Part shown: positions 1-8,619 of the stretch, piece by piece
How positions within the stretch are numbered: the first letter of the stretch is position 1
Layout: every line of letters begins with the position of its first letter
Assembly (NCBI RefSeq): GCF_000802185.1
Contig: NZ_KN676113.1
Span: 4,297,430 to 4,361,429 of the forward strand
Reading direction: 5' to 3'
DNA from: Belnapia sp. F-4-1
GTDB taxonomy: Bacteria; Pseudomonadota; Alphaproteobacteria; Acetobacterales; Acetobacteraceae
Length of the DNA: 64,000 bases
Position numbers and translations under genes: made by a program
The notes under the pieces: model-generated
The model's database searches: none
Told to the model about the DNA's origin: nothing
The model's input: the letters and a program-made list of their open reading frames with translations, nothing else

Positions 1-1
1 C

Positions 2-1654
2 TTCCAGGCGCTCCACCCGGAGGCACGGCAGACCATCGCGGCGCGGCTCACCTTCCTCCGCGGGCAAGGCGCCGACCTGATCCGCGAGATCGAGCAGGAT
101 CTGCGGCGCGTGCTTGCGAAGCACGGGGTCAATGCGCTCGATGTGCTGGGGCGGGAGAAGTCGCCCTATTCGATCTGGCTGAAGATGCAGAAGAAGAACG
201 TGGCCTTCGAGGCGCTCTCGGATGTCATGGCCTTCCGCGTCATCGTCGATGACCGCAACGCCTGCTACATGGCGCTCGGCGCGGTGCACGATGCCTATCG
301 CGTCGTCCCCGGGCGCTTCAAGGACTACATCTCGACGCCGAAGACCAACGGCTACCAGTCGCTGCACACTGGTGTGACCGTGCCGGAGCGGCGGAACGCC
401 AAGATCGAGGTGCAGATCCGCACCCGCGAGATGCACGAGGTCGCCGAATACGGCGTCGCGGCGCACTGGATCTACAAGCAGGGGCCGGAGACGGCGGGTG
501 CGGGGACGACGCGCAAGCGCTATCCCTGGGTGCGGGCGCTGCTCGACATCCTGGAGAATGCCGAGGGCGTCCAGGAATTCCTCGACGACACCAAGCTCGA
601 GCTGCATCGCGAGCTGGTTTTTTGCTTCTCGCCGAAGGGCGACCTGATCGAGCTGCCGCGCGGGGCGACGCCCGTCGACTTCGCCTATGAGGTGCATAGC
701 CAGGTCGGCGACACCTGCGTCGGGGCCAAGGTCAACGGCAAGATCGTCCCGCTCCGGCACATGCTGGAGAACGGCGACCAAGTCGAGATCATCACCGCGC
801 GTGGCGGGCAGCCGAACCCGGCCTGGGAACGCTTCGTCGTCACCGGCAAGGCGCGGGCGCGCATCCGCCGTTTCGTCCACGCGCGGCAGCGGGAGGAGAA
901 CCAGGAAAGCGGGCGGGCAGCCATCACCAAGGCCTTCCGGCAGGAGGGCCTGGATTTCTCCGAGAAGCTGCTGGAAGGGGCGCTGAAGGCGCTGAAGCAG
1001 CCGGGGCTGCCGGAGCTCTACCTGCTGGTCGGCTCCGGCTCGCTCTCGGCGCGGGAGGTGGTGCAGGCGGCGGTGCCGGAGTTGCGGACGCCGCCGCGCA
1101 TCGCCGACCCGCTGCCGCTGGCGCGGCCGCGCGGGCGGCTGGGTGCGGGGCCGATGCTCGGGCGGGCCGACAGGCCGGGGGCGGGGCGCGGGGCGGCGAT
1201 GGCGCCGGCGGGGATGCCGGTGACGGGGCTGGTCAGCGGCATGCCCTATCACTTCGCGGGCTGCTGCCATCCACTGCCGGGCGAGCGCATCCTCGGCATC
1301 GTCACGACCGGCAAGGGCGTTACCATCCATGCCGCGGATTGCCCCAGCCTGCAGAATTTCGCGGCCGCTCCCGAACGCTTTCTCGATATCGACTGGGAAG
1401 AGGGGGCGGTCGGGCACCATGTGGGGCGGATCATCGTCGAGACGCGAAACAAGCCTTCGGCGCTGGCTGCCCTGACCGAGACGGTGGCGCAGCAGGACGG
1501 GGCACTGGCCGGGCTGAGGGTCAATCACCGCGACCCGGAGAGCTGCGAGATCGCGCTCGACGTGGAGGTGCGGGACCTCAGGCATCTGGAGCGGATCATG
1601 GGGGCATTGCGGGCGCCGGCGGACAACCTTCGGGTGGAGCGGGCGCGCGGATGA
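2..1654 (+). CDS. rsh: RelA/SpoT-family (p)ppGpp synthetase, 3' part only
   Basis: Stringent-response enzyme that makes, and in full-length form usually also hydrolyses, (p)ppGpp in the cytoplasm. The reading frame is open from the window edge, so the N-terminal HD hydrolase domain lies outside. In the visible ~550 residues, the synthetase domain spans roughly 50-160 with GYQSLHT and the catalytic-Glu motif EVQIRT. A TGS domain follows at ~205-266 ([13 protein letters not shown]), then a Cys-rich segment ([10 protein letters not shown]), and a C-terminal ACT domain at ~478-550. The linker between the TGS domain and the Cys-rich segment is unusually Gly/Pro/Arg-rich. The stop codon overlaps the acpS start (ATGA), so the two are probably co-translated. 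Confidence 0.96.
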   Translation, partial: FQALHPEARQTIAARLTFLRGQGADLIREIEQDLRRVLAKHGVNALDVLGREKSPYSIWLKMQKKNVAFEALSDVMAFRVIVDDRNACYMALGAVHDAYRVVPGRFKDYISTPKTNGYQSLHTGVTVPERRNAKIEVQIRTREMHEVAEYGVAAHWIYKQGPETAGAGTTRKRYPWVRALLDILENAEGVQEFLDDTKLELHRELVFCFSPKGDLIELPRGATPVDFAYEVHSQVGDTCVGAKVNGKIVPLRHMLENGDQVEIITARGGQPNPAWERFVVTGKARARIRRFVHARQREENQESGRAAITKAFRQEGLDFSEKLLEGALKALKQPGLPELYLLVGSGSLSAREVVQAAVPELRTPPRIADPLPLARPRGRLGAGPMLGRADRPGAGRGAAMAPAGMPVTGLVSGMPYHFAGCCHPLPGERILGIVTTGKGVTIHAADCPSLQNFAAAPERFLDIDWEEGAVGHHVGRIIVETRNKPSALAALTETVAQQDGALAGLRVNHRDPESCEIALDVEVRDLRHLERIMGALRAPADNLRVERARG

Positions 1655-2061
1655 TCCTTGGCCTCGGCAATGATGTCGTCGATATCCGGCGCATCGAGCA
1701 GAGCATCGCGCGCTTCGGCGAGCGCTTCCTCGAGCGGGTCTTCACCGAGACGGAGCGCGCCAAGGCGGAGCGGCGGACGGAGAAGATCCGCGCCAGTACC
1801 TATGCCAAGCGCTTCGCGGCGAAGGAGGCGGCCTCCAAGGCGCTGGGGACGGGGTTCCGGGCGGGGGTCTTCCTCCGCGACCTCGGCGTGGTCAACCTGC
1901 CGAGCGGGCAGCCGACGCTTCGGATGACGGGCGGGGCGGCGGAGCGGCTGGCGCGGATGACGCCGCCCGGTCACCGGGCGGAGGTGGCGCTGACGATGAC
2001 GGACGAATATCCTTACGCCAGCGCGGTGGTGATCATCTCGGCGGTCAGGCTGCCGGAGTAG
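1651..2061 (+). CDS. acpS: Holo-[acyl-carrier-protein] synthase
   Basis: Transfers 4'-phosphopantetheine from CoA to apo-ACP, activating fatty-acid synthesis. The 136-residue length is normal for trimeric AcpS. The N-terminal [12 protein letters not shown] gives the Mg-binding Asp8, and [14 protein letters not shown] gives Glu59 and the CoA-binding lysines. The ATG at 1651 overlaps the rsh stop by four bases (ATGA); the reading frame is open further upstream, but the family N-terminus fixes this start. The 3' end overlaps the convergent glutathione peroxidase gene by 17 bp, so neither gene can have a terminator between them. Confidence 0.95.
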   Translation: MILGLGNDVVDIRRIEQSIARFGERFLERVFTETERAKAERRTEKIRASTYAKRFAAKEAASKALGTGFRAGVFLRDLGVVNLPSGQPTLRMTGGAAERLARMTPPGHRAEVALTMTDEYPYASAVVIISAVRLPE

Positions 2062-2602
2062 AGGCCAGGGCGGCCTCGACGGCGCGGATCAGCGCCGGGG
2101 CGTCGAGCTCGGTCGCGCTGGGGAAGCCTTGCACGCGGCGGCCGTCGCGGCTCACCAGGTATTTGTGGAAATTCCAGCGCGGCGGGCCGCCGCCATGGGC
2201 CGCGAGGAAGGCGAAGAGCGGTGCGGCCTGGGCGCCGCGCACATGGGCGGGCACCGTCATCGGGAAGGTGACCGAGTAGTTCGCCTCGCAGAAATGCTTG
2301 ATGGCGCGGGCGTCGGCACTCTCCTGGTTGAAGTCGTTGGAGGGCACGCCGAGCACCAACAGGCCACGTCCGGAGAAGCGGTCATGAAGCTTCTGCAAGC
2401 CAGTATATTGCGGGGTGAAGCCGCAGAAGCTCGCGGTGTTCACCACCAGCATCGGACGGCCGCGAAAGGTGGCGAGGTCGAGCGGGCCGCCATCGAGCGA
2501 CTCCATGCGGAAGTCGAAGGCGGTGGGCTCCGCACCGGTGGCGAGGCCGCTCATGGCCATCGCCCCGAGGACGAGGGCTCCGCGTCGTCCGGGCTCAGCC
2601 AT
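2045..2602 (-). CDS. Glutathione peroxidase family protein (thiol peroxidase)
   Basis: Reduces hydroperoxides using a thiol donor; bacterial members often use thioredoxin rather than glutathione. The 185-residue product has the peroxidatic cysteine at about residue 60 in [12 protein letters not shown], the PSNDF motif, and the catalytic Trp/Asn in RWNFHKYLV. The N-terminus ([25 protein letters not shown], written here only as a description) has basic residues then a hydrophobic stretch ending in an Ala-Gly-Ala-like site, so export to the periplasm is likely. The start overlaps the end of the upstream oxidoreductase gene by 8 bp. Both probably form a small oxidative-damage operon. Confidence 0.9.
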   Translation of the reverse strand: MAEPGRRGALVLGAMAMSGLATGAEPTAFDFRMESLDGGPLDLATFRGRPMLVVNTASFCGFTPQYTGLQKLHDRFSGRGLLVLGVPSNDFNQESADARAIKHFCEANYSVTFPMTVPAHVRGAQAAPLFAFLAAHGGGPPRWNFHKYLVSRDGRRVQGFPSATELDAPALIRAVEAALASTPAA

Positions 2603-3266
2603 ACCGCTCCTCCAGCCAGGGATCGCCGTTGTTGTGGTAGCCGCGGACTTCCCAAAAGCCGGGCCGATCCTCGCGCAGCAGCTCGATGCGCGTCACCCAT
2701 TTCGGGCTTTTCCAGAAATAGAGGCGGGGAAGGACCACGCGCACCGGGCCGCCATGCTGACGGGTCAACGGCTCGCCTTCCCAGGAATGGGCGAGGAGGA
2801 CCTCGTCGCGGGTGAACTCTGCGAGCGGCACATTGGTGGTGTAGCCGTCATAGGAGGTGAAGGCGACGAAGCGAGCTTCCTCCTTCGGTCGGGCCAGCTC
2901 GGTCAGGTCGCGGGCGCGGACGCCCTGCCAGCGGTTGTCGTAGCGGCTCCATTGCGTGACGCAGTGGATGTCGTTGACCAGCTCGGTCTGCGGCAAGGCC
3001 ATGAATTCGGGGAGGGTGAGGCGGACTGGAGCCTGCACCAGCCCCTCGACTCGGAGCCGCCAGCGCTCCGGCGTGACATCGGGCTGCACCCCAAGGTCGA
3101 GCACCGGCCAATCCCGCACCAGGGTTTGGCCGGGGGGGAGACGGTCGCGGGCGGGGTCGCCCGGGGTGCCGGTGAGGAGGCGTCCATCGCGGGCCCAGGC
3201 CTGCTTGGTATCAACCAGCTTCTGGCGGATGCCGCCGCTCAGGGGGATGTCCTCGTCTTCAGCCAT
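2595..3266 (-). CDS. Sulfite-oxidase-like molybdopterin oxidoreductase
   Basis: Member of the oxidoreductase molybdopterin-binding (SUOX/MsrP, COG2041) fold. The 223-residue protein consists essentially of the Mo-pterin domain. The likely Mo-ligand cysteine is residue ~102 in DIHCVTQWSRYDN, followed by the family blocks FTSYDGYTT and GGPVRVVLPRLYFWKS. No twin-arginine signal, haem or dimerisation domain is visible, so it is probably cytoplasmic, unlike exported MsrP. A ribosome-binding site (AGGAGA) lies just upstream of the ATG. It overlaps the glutathione peroxidase gene, suggesting a shared role in oxidant or sulfur-oxide handling. The substrate is unknown. Confidence 0.88.
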   Translation of the reverse strand: MAEDEDIPLSGGIRQKLVDTKQAWARDGRLLTGTPGDPARDRLPPGQTLVRDWPVLDLGVQPDVTPERWRLRVEGLVQAPVRLTLPEFMALPQTELVNDIHCVTQWSRYDNRWQGVRARDLTELARPKEEARFVAFTSYDGYTTNVPLAEFTRDEVLLAHSWEGEPLTRQHGGPVRVVLPRLYFWKSPKWVTRIELLREDRPGFWEVRGYHNNGDPWLEERYG

Positions 3267-3317
3267 GGCGATCTCCTGCTGCCCTTAGGTATCGGGGGCG
3301 GCAGCAGATGCAAGGGC

Positions 3318-3473
3318 TCAGACGCGGATGTCGAGGCGCTGGGGCGAGGTGGGCGAGGCAGGCGGTGCTGGCGGGGCGGGGGCGGCAGTGCGGGATTTCT
3401 CGTCCTCGCGGGCAATTTCGCGGCTGGTGGGCGGGCCAGGATGGGGCGGGGCGAGGTTGGAGATGGCGGTCAT
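3318..3473 (-). CDS. Possible small hypothetical protein, 51 aa
   Basis: Reading frame with ATG at 3473 and GAAGG about nine bases upstream. Codons in this frame end mostly in G or C, matching the coding style of neighbours. The peptide is Pro/Ala-rich with a charged core (REIAREDEKSR) and has no signal peptide, membrane segment or recognised domain. I do not recognise a family. It may be a real small protein or a chance frame in GC-rich DNA; comparison with relatives would be needed to decide. Confidence 0.33.
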   Translation of the reverse strand: MTAISNLAPPHPGPPTSREIAREDEKSRTAAPAPPAPPASPTSPQRLDIRV

Positions 3474-3567
3474 CGTCGGAAGCCTTCGGCATCGGGGTGA
3501 TGCGGCCATCCTGCCCGCAGCGTGCAACCCCAAGCTGCACACAGCTACCCCCACCGTCAAGGCCAGA

Positions 3568-3584
3568 GTCTCAATTTTTGAGAC
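3568..3584 (-). terminator. Hairpin downstream of tRNA-Pro
   Basis: Perfect 7-bp inverted repeat (GTCTCAA / TTGAGAC) with a 3-base loop, seven bases beyond the CCA end of the tRNA in its direction of transcription. There is no T-tract on the far side, so it could be a processing or weak termination hairpin. Confidence 0.5.
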
Positions 3585-3590
3585 AGACGA

Positions 3591-3667
3591 TGGTCGGACC
3601 GGCGGGATTTGAACCCACGACCCCTTGTCCCCCAGACAAGTGCGCTACCAGGCTGCGCTACGATCCG
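3591..3667 (-). tRNA. tRNA-Pro (anticodon GGG)
   Basis: Read on the minus strand, a 77-base cloverleaf. The acceptor stem is CGGATCG paired with CGGTCCG (one G-T pair), with the D-arm TAGCGCAGCCTGGTAGCG. The anticodon stem CTTGT/ACAAG encloses the loop CTGGGGG, giving anticodon GGG. The T-arm GGGTTCAAATC and an encoded CCA end complete it. The acceptor start CGG and the T-arm are typical for proline tRNAs. It lies 54 bp beyond the merR-like gene on the same strand. Confidence 0.97.
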
Positions 3668-3721
3668 TGCCGGGCGCGGGGATAGCACCACGCCTCGGCG
3701 GAGGCTAGTGCCCTTCCGCCA

Positions 3722-4105
3722 TTATCGGCCGGCGAGGGCGTGCAACTCCTCGGCGATGTCCTCAAGCTCCTCGATGATGCTGCGAAGGCTCTCCGGCGTG
3801 TTCTCCAGCGCCTCGGTCTGGGACATCTCGGCCTCGCCGAGTCCGCCCTCGCGCAGCAGCCGCTGCACGCCCTTGATGGTGTAGCCCTGGGTGTAGAGCA
3901 GGTCGGCGATGCGGCGCAGCAGGCCGATATCCTCGGGCCGGTAGTAGCGCCGCCCGCCGCCGCGCTTCAGCGGCTTGAGCTGGGGGAATTTCGTTTCCCA
4001 GAACCGCAGGACGTGCTGCGGGATGTGCAGGTCGTCCGCCACCTCGCTGATGGTGCGGAAGGCGGTCGGCGCCTTGCGGGGACGGGGGGTGAACTGGTCG
4101 CTCAC
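3722..4105 (-). CDS. MerR-family transcriptional regulator of the ihfA locus
   Basis: DNA-binding protein of 127 residues. The N-terminal MerR winged helix-turn-helix covers about residues 15-85 ([20 protein letters not shown], then [12 protein letters not shown] and [16 protein letters not shown]). The C-terminal tail of about 35 residues is acidic and helical, too short for an effector domain and without metal-binding cysteines. This is the MerR-like protein found directly after ihfA in many alphaproteobacteria; its target is not known from sequence. The start overlaps the ihfA stop by four bases. Confidence 0.9.
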   Translation of the reverse strand: MSDQFTPRPRKAPTAFRTISEVADDLHIPQHVLRFWETKFPQLKPLKRGGGRRYYRPEDIGLLRRIADLLYTQGYTIKGVQRLLREGGLGEAEMSQTEALENTPESLRSIIEELEDIAEELHALAGR

Positions 4106-4416
4106 GCGGCATTATCCGAGGTGGGTGCGGCCTGGCCGTTGATGCGAGCCTTCAACACCTGCGAGGGCCGGAAGGAAAGGACTTTGCGTGGCAGGATGGG
4201 CACCTCCACACCGGTCTTCGGGTTGCGTCCGACGCGCTGGCCCTTCTGGCGGACCATGAAGGTGCCGAAGGCAGAAATCTTTACCGCCTCACCGGATTCC
4301 AGGGCGGCGGAGATCCGTTCGAGGACGGATTCGAGCAGGGCAGCGGATTCGTTCCGCGACAGCCCAACCTGGCTGTAGATCGCCTCGGCCAGGTTCGCGC
4401 GCGTCAGCGTATTCAT
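4102..4416 (-). CDS. ihfA: Integration host factor alpha subunit
   Basis: Small nucleoid protein (104 aa) that forms a heterodimer with IHF-beta and bends DNA sharply at specific sites. The HU/IHF fold is intact: N-terminal helices ([20 protein letters not shown]), the conserved KISAFGTF block, and the DNA-intercalating arm with the conserved proline in [12 protein letters not shown]. Normal length. It overlaps the downstream merR-like gene and lies downstream of plsX-fabH on the same strand, as in other alphaproteobacteria, except that a PH-domain gene separates it from fabH here. Confidence 0.97.
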   Translation of the reverse strand: MNTLTRANLAEAIYSQVGLSRNESAALLESVLERISAALESGEAVKISAFGTFMVRQKGQRVGRNPKTGVEVPILPRKVLSFRPSQVLKARINGQAAPTSDNAA

Positions 4417-4583
4417 CTGGCAACCGGTTCCCGCAAGCCATTCTGACCGTTAGGAAACCGGTATCCACCGCGGGCGTCAACCGCGCCCTGGCGAATGCGC
4501 CACAGGGTGGCAGGAATGTCGCAGTAGCGCCAGCCGCGGCGACATGAACACGTGCAGGCCGGCGGCTCGTCCCTGTCCTTTCC

Positions 4584-4961
4584 CTAGCGCGGTATGCGCC
4601 CCGCAATGGCGGCCTGAAGGGCATAGACGTCGACCTTGTGGTTGAATGTCCGCTCGATCGGCGCCGAGGCTCCGCTCACCCAAATCTTGAGCTCGGCATC
4701 CAGGTCGAAATGGCCGGCGCTCTCGACGGAAAAGCGGACGACACTCCGATACGGGATGGAGAGGTATTCGGTCTTCCTGCCGGTAATGCCTTGCTTGTCG
4801 ATCAGGAGAATCCGGCGATCCGTCAGCAGGATCACGTCACGGACGAGCTTGTAGGCGCCTTCGACCGGCTCGTCCGCGGCGAGCAGGCGGGAGTACTCTT
4901 CCCGCGCCTGCGCCGGATCGAACGCGCCAGCATGTCCTAGCAAGCCGGACAGAATCGCCAT
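4584..4961 (-). CDS. Bacterial PH-domain protein (bPH family)
   Basis: A 125-residue protein resembling bacterial pleckstrin-homology (YvbH/bPH1-type) proteins: a single beta-rich domain containing VILLTDRRILLIDKQG, then KTEYLSIPYRSV and a C-terminal helix (VDVYALQAAI). No membrane segment or signal peptide is apparent, so it is likely cytoplasmic. The ATG at 4961 is preferred over the GTG at 4970 because AGGAAG then sits at normal spacing. Its role is unknown. It interrupts the usual fabH-ihfA neighbourhood and is probably an insertion into that block, although its base composition matches the surroundings. Confidence 0.8.
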   Translation of the reverse strand: MAILSGLLGHAGAFDPAQAREEYSRLLAADEPVEGAYKLVRDVILLTDRRILLIDKQGITGRKTEYLSIPYRSVVRFSVESAGHFDLDAELKIWVSGASAPIERTFNHKVDVYALQAAIAGRIPR

Positions 4962-5049
4962 TACCGCCACCTTCCTGCTTCAAGCTCAGGGGGAGCATAG
5001 CGTCCGGTCGGCCGGGCAGGCGAGGGTGCGAAGCCGGCGGTGCGCTCGC

Positions 5050-6015
5050 TCAGAAGCGCAGCAGGCAGGCGCCCCAGGTAAGGCCGCCGCCGATGCCCTC
5101 CAGCACCATCAGGTCGCCACGCTCGATCAGGCCTCGGCCTGCGACTTCGGCCAGCGCCAGGGGGATGGAGGCGGCGGAGGTGTTGGCGTGGCGGTCCACC
5201 GTCACCACGACGCGCTCGCGCGGCAGGTTCAGCTTCTTGCCCATCGCCTCGATGATGCGGAGATTGGCCTGGTGCGGCACCAGCCAGCGGAGGTCGGCGT
5301 GGTTCAGCCCATTGGCGGCCAGCGCCTCGTCGACCACCGAGGCGAGCTTGGAGACGGCGTGGCGGAAGACCTCCTTGCCCGCCATCCGCAGCAGGCCGGG
5401 GCCGCCGGTGGAGCCAGCGCCGCCGTCGACCAGCAGGATGTCGCCGTGGCGGCCGTCCGAATGGAGGTGGGTGGAGAGGATGCCGCGATCGGTGCCCTGC
5501 TCCGCGGTCAGCACCACCGCGCCGGCGCCGTCGCCGAAGAGGACGCAGGTGCCGCGATCGGTCCAGTCGAGGATCCGGGAGAAGACTTCCGTGCCGATGA
5601 CGAGGGCGCAACGGGCCTGGCCGGTCTTCAGCAGCGCATCGGCGACGCCGAGCGCATAAACGAAGCCGGTGCAGGCCGCCGCGATGTCGAAGGCGAAGCC
5701 CTGCGTGATGCCGAGGTGTTGCTGGATGCGCACGGCGGTCGCCGGGAAGGCGCTGTCCGGCGTCGCCGTCGCCACGATGATGGCATCGACCTGCCCTGCC
5801 TCGATGCCGGCGCGCTCGAGCGCCTGGCGGGCGGCCGCCGCGCCGATCGAGGAGGCGGTCTCGCCCGGGGCGGCGATGTGGCGCTGGCGGATACCGGTGC
5901 GCTCGATGATCCACTCATCCGAGGTCTCGATGCCGAATTCGGCGGCAAGCGCAGCATTCGGCACGCAGCGCTCCGGCAGGTAGCCGCCGCAGCCGGCGAT
6001 CACGGAACGGAGCAT
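5050..6015 (-). CDS. fabH: Beta-ketoacyl-ACP synthase III
   Basis: Starts fatty-acid chains by condensing acetyl-CoA with malonyl-ACP. The 321-residue protein has the full Cys-His-Asn triad: Cys115 in AAACTGFVYAL, His248 in LVPHQANLRI, and Asn278 in HANTSAASIP. The C-terminal GIGGGLTWGACLLRF is typical. The ATG at 6015 is preceded by AAGGAGGG at good spacing, and the frame upstream of it is inside plsX. Only 14 bp separate it from plsX, so the two are co-transcribed. Confidence 0.97.
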   Translation of the reverse strand: MLRSVIAGCGGYLPERCVPNAALAAEFGIETSDEWIIERTGIRQRHIAAPGETASSIGAAAARQALERAGIEAGQVDAIIVATATPDSAFPATAVRIQQHLGITQGFAFDIAAACTGFVYALGVADALLKTGQARCALVIGTEVFSRILDWTDRGTCVLFGDGAGAVVLTAEQGTDRGILSTHLHSDGRHGDILLVDGGAGSTGGPGLLRMAGKEVFRHAVSKLASVVDEALAANGLNHADLRWLVPHQANLRIIEAMGKKLNLPRERVVVTVDRHANTSAASIPLALAEVAGRGLIERGDLMVLEGIGGGLTWGACLLRF

Positions 6016-6029
6016 CGGGGCGCCCTCCT

Positions 6030-7082
6030 TCAGGCTGCGGCGACCGGCTTGCCGATCTGCGCCAGGCCCTCGCGAATGCGGTCGTTGAAGCGGTGGGTGA
6101 CCATGTCCATGGCGACGTCGACGGCATGGGCGAAGCCGAGCGCATCCGTCCCGCCATGGGACTTCACGACGACGCCGTTGAGGCCGAGGAGGATGGCGCC
6201 GTTGTAGCGGCGGGGGTCCATCCACTCGCGCAGGCGGTCGAGCGCGGGGCGCGCCAGCAGGTAGCCGGCTCGGGCGGGGATGCTGCTGGTGAAGACCTGG
6301 CGCAGCAGGTCGCGCATCAGCTTCAGCGTGCCCTCGGCGGTCTTCAGCGCGACATTGCCGGTGAAACCGTCCGTCACCACCACGTCGACGGTGCCGGCGG
6401 CGATGTCATGGCCCTCGATGAAGCCATGGAAGTTCGGGCCGATATGGCTCTCGCGCAGCGTCTCGGCGGCGGCGCGCACGCGGTCGTCACCCTTCAGCTC
6501 CTCGGAGCCGACATTGAGCAGGCCGAAGCTCGGCGTCGTCAGGCCGAGCACGGCGCGGGCGAAGCTGTCGCCCATGACGGCGAATTCGACGAGGTTGCGC
6601 GCATCGCACTGGACGTTGGCGCCGAGGTCGAGCAGCACCACGTCGCCGCGCGCCGAGGGGGCGATGGCGGCCAGCGCCGGCCGGTCGATCTCTGGCAGGG
6701 TCTTGATGACGATCTTGGCCAGGGCCATCAGCGCGCCGGTGTTGCCGGCCGAGACCACGCCGCTCGCCTCGCCGCCGGCGACGGCATCGATTGCGATGCG
6801 CATGGAACTCTGCCGACCCTGGCGCAGTGCCGCGGTCGGCTTCATCTCCGAGGAGATGACATCCGGCGCGTGGCGAAGGCTGCAGGCGCGCGCGGCGCGG
6901 GGGCGGCGGGCGAGCATCCCGCCGATGCGGGCTTCGTCGCCGACCAGCAGGAAACGGGCCTGCGGATGACGCTCCGCGGCCAGTTCCAGCCCGTCGAGGA
7001 CGCTGTCGGGCGCATGGTCACCGCCCATGGCGTCGATTGCCAATGAGAAGCCCGATGCACCTGTGCTCTGCGACACGGTCAA
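6030..7082 (-). CDS. plsX: Phosphate acyltransferase PlsX
   Basis: Converts acyl-ACP to acyl-phosphate for phospholipid synthesis by the PlsX/PlsY route; peripheral membrane enzyme. The 350-residue sequence has the family start SLAIDAMGGDHAP, the central GVVSAGNTGALMA and LDLGANVQCD blocks, and VVTDGFTGNVALK. The C-terminal Ala-rich end is normal. The first possible start is a TTG at 7082 after GGCGGGGAT; an in-frame GTG two codons later is an alternative. It lies between rpmF and fabH on the same strand, the classical lipid operon order. Confidence 0.96.
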   Translation of the reverse strand: MTVSQSTGASGFSLAIDAMGGDHAPDSVLDGLELAAERHPQARFLLVGDEARIGGMLARRPRAARACSLRHAPDVISSEMKPTAALRQGRQSSMRIAIDAVAGGEASGVVSAGNTGALMALAKIVIKTLPEIDRPALAAIAPSARGDVVLLDLGANVQCDARNLVEFAVMGDSFARAVLGLTTPSFGLLNVGSEELKGDDRVRAAAETLRESHIGPNFHGFIEGHDIAAGTVDVVVTDGFTGNVALKTAEGTLKLMRDLLRQVFTSSIPARAGYLLARPALDRLREWMDPRRYNGAILLGLNGVVVKSHGGTDALGFAHAVDVAMDMVTHRFNDRIREGLAQIGKPVAAA

Positions 7083-7111
7083 CCGATCCCCGCCCGGATG
7101 CCTGTTCTGGC

Positions 7112-7315
7112 TCAGTGGCGGATGGCGGCCTTCAGCGCATCTCCGGCGGGCACCACCTCGCGGCCGTCATAATGCCCGCAGGAGGAGCAGACGTGATGCG
7201 GGCGCTTCAGCTCGCCGCAGTTGGAGCACTCCGCATGAGCCATGCTGGTCAGGGCCTGATGGCTCCGCCGCATGCCGGCACGGGAGGGCGAAACTTTCTT
7301 CTTCGGGACGGCCAT
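7112..7315 (-). CDS. rpmF: Large ribosomal subunit protein bL32
   Basis: Zinc-containing 50S protein of 67 residues. It begins [20 protein letters not shown] and has a complete four-cysteine ribbon (Cys30, Cys33, Cys43, Cys46 in CSNC and CSSC), so it is the zinc-binding, not the zinc-free, paralogue type. It lies in the usual place between the yceD gene and plsX. The gap to yceD (about 120 bp) leaves room for its own promoter. Confidence 0.98.
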   Translation of the reverse strand: MAVPKKKVSPSRAGMRRSHQALTSMAHAECSNCGELKRPHHVCSSCGHYDGREVVPAGDALKAAIRH

Positions 7316-7436
7316 GGCGCCGAGCCTTTCTTTGTAACACGCAAGGCGTTTCAACGGGAGGGCGGGGCTGTAGCACCGCACCCCCAGGGGCGCAAGCGCC
7401 GTGCAGGCGTCATACAGGCGCAAATCCGGCCCTGCG

Positions 7437-7937
7437 CTAGTTCTTCCGCAGGGCGGCGAGGGCCGCGAAAGCGTCGGCGGAGCGGTCAGTTGCCTCGTCC
7501 GGCATTTCGGCGCCGGGGATGCGGGGATAGGGGTCGAGGGCCAGCGCAAGCTGCTCGGCCACGGCCTCACCGAGATCGGCGATGCCATCCGGGCATTCGA
7601 TCTCGTCGATGTCGTCCGGCCCGTCCTGCGGCTCCCGGCCGGGAGGGAGAAGGCGGAAGGCGACCGGCTCGTCGACCGCCTGGGGGACCGGCTCCAGCGT
7701 CACGATGCAGGCCTGGGTGAGTTGGGCGGCGATGCGGCCCTCGACGCGGGTGGTGCCGTCCTCCTCCGGCGTCAGACGCAGCTCGGCGGCGAGGCTCTCC
7801 AGCGAAAGGATGCCGAATCGGTCGGCCAGGGCCCGGCATTCCTCCGGCGTGGCGGTAAGGGTAAGGCGCCGGCCGCCCTCGCGGACGGTGCCGAGCGGCA
7901 GGGGGCGGGAGAATTCAGGGGCTTGGTCAGGCGGCAT
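7437..7937 (-). CDS. YceD/DUF177 family protein
   Basis: A 166-residue member of the DUF177 (YceD) family, whose gene sits beside rpmF in most bacteria and which has been linked to 23S rRNA levels and ribosome assembly. Recognisable features are the central [26 protein letters not shown] block and the acidic C-terminal half ([32 protein letters not shown], described in pieces), followed by a short helix [13 protein letters not shown] at 7937 overlaps the upstream chaperone gene by 11 bp. Function within the family is only partly understood. Confidence 0.9.
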   Translation of the reverse strand: MPPDQAPEFSRPLPLGTVREGGRRLTLTATPEECRALADRFGILSLESLAAELRLTPEEDGTTRVEGRIAAQLTQACIVTLEPVPQAVDEPVAFRLLPPGREPQDGPDDIDEIECPDGIADLGEAVAEQLALALDPYPRIPGAEMPDEATDRSADAFAALAALRKN

Positions 7938-8487
7938 CGGCAGCCTCCAGCGGGGCTGGGAAGGAGGCCTCGCCGCGCAACAGCGTGGCGAATGGCAGCG
8001 CGGCCAGCGCCGCGGCGCCGTGCATGGCATGCCGGGCGAGACGGAGGGCGGGCTCGCGCGGCGCCTCGGCCGCCTCGCGCCAAACATTGCGTTCGAGGGC
8101 GGTAGCCAGCGCCTCGGCATCGCCGGCGTCGAGCGCCGCCTCATAGGCCAGGCAGCGGCCGTGGAAGGCTTCCCACATCCGCTTCACCCGCTTGCCGATG
8201 CTCATGTCGCCGGCGCCCATCTCGCGCAGGTTGATGTCCATGTCGGCGAACATGGCGTCGAAGACGGCCTGGGCGAGGGCGGCGCCGCGCTTGTCCGGGT
8301 CGGTGCGGAGGCGGCGGATCAGCAGGGCGACATGCAGGCCGACCACGTCGAAGCGGCCGTCCAGCGTGTCCGGGATGCCGAGGCCGCCGTAGAACCACGG
8401 AGTCCGCGCGGCGACGACGGCGGCGCCGTAAAGCTCGAAGCCGGCCCGCTCATGCGGCTTGCGGCGGAATAGGGCGAGCAGGCCCAT
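7927..8487 (-). CDS. Ubiquinol-cytochrome c chaperone (CBP3-like) family protein
   Basis: Probable assembly factor for the cytochrome bc1 complex, 186 residues. The family hallmark segments are present: YGAAVVAARTPWFYGGLGIPDTLDGRFD near the start (seen in parts), then LVALLIRRL-type helix, the block FADMDINLREMGAGDMSIGKRVK, and AFHGRCLAYE. No signal peptide, consistent with cytoplasmic action on nascent cytochrome b. ATG at 8487 with a purine-rich upstream stretch. It is divergent from bamE, and this bamE-chaperone-yceD arrangement is widespread in alphaproteobacteria. Confidence 0.9.
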   Translation of the reverse strand: MGLLALFRRKPHERAGFELYGAAVVAARTPWFYGGLGIPDTLDGRFDVVGLHVALLIRRLRTDPDKRGAALAQAVFDAMFADMDINLREMGAGDMSIGKRVKRMWEAFHGRCLAYEAALDAGDAEALATALERNVWREAAEAPREPALRLARHAMHGAAALAALPFATLLRGEASFPAPLEAADAA

Positions 8488-8619
8488 GGTTGGTCGGTCC
8501 TCTTCACGGTCCGCCACGGCGCGGTTGACCCTGCCGTGGTATGGTGGCATCCGCGCCGGAACAGTCATGCGCGGCCCGCGGCACGATGCCCCGGGCGGAA
8601 ATCGAGAGTGGGACCAGAC

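Larger units (their letters stand above)
3267..3590. other. Intergenic region between tRNA-Pro and the molybdopterin oxidoreductase
   Basis: About 320 bases with no well-supported gene. It holds one weak small minus-strand reading frame (3318-3473) and the perfect hairpin at 3568-3584 downstream of tRNA-Pro. The remainder is GC-rich without recognisable promoter elements. Confidence 0.6.

Noticed and set aside
1080-1240. Possible frameshift in the Gly/Arg/Pro-rich part of the RelA/SpoT gene
   Set aside because: The frame stays open and the Cys-rich and ACT segments continue in the same frame, so it is a low-complexity linker.
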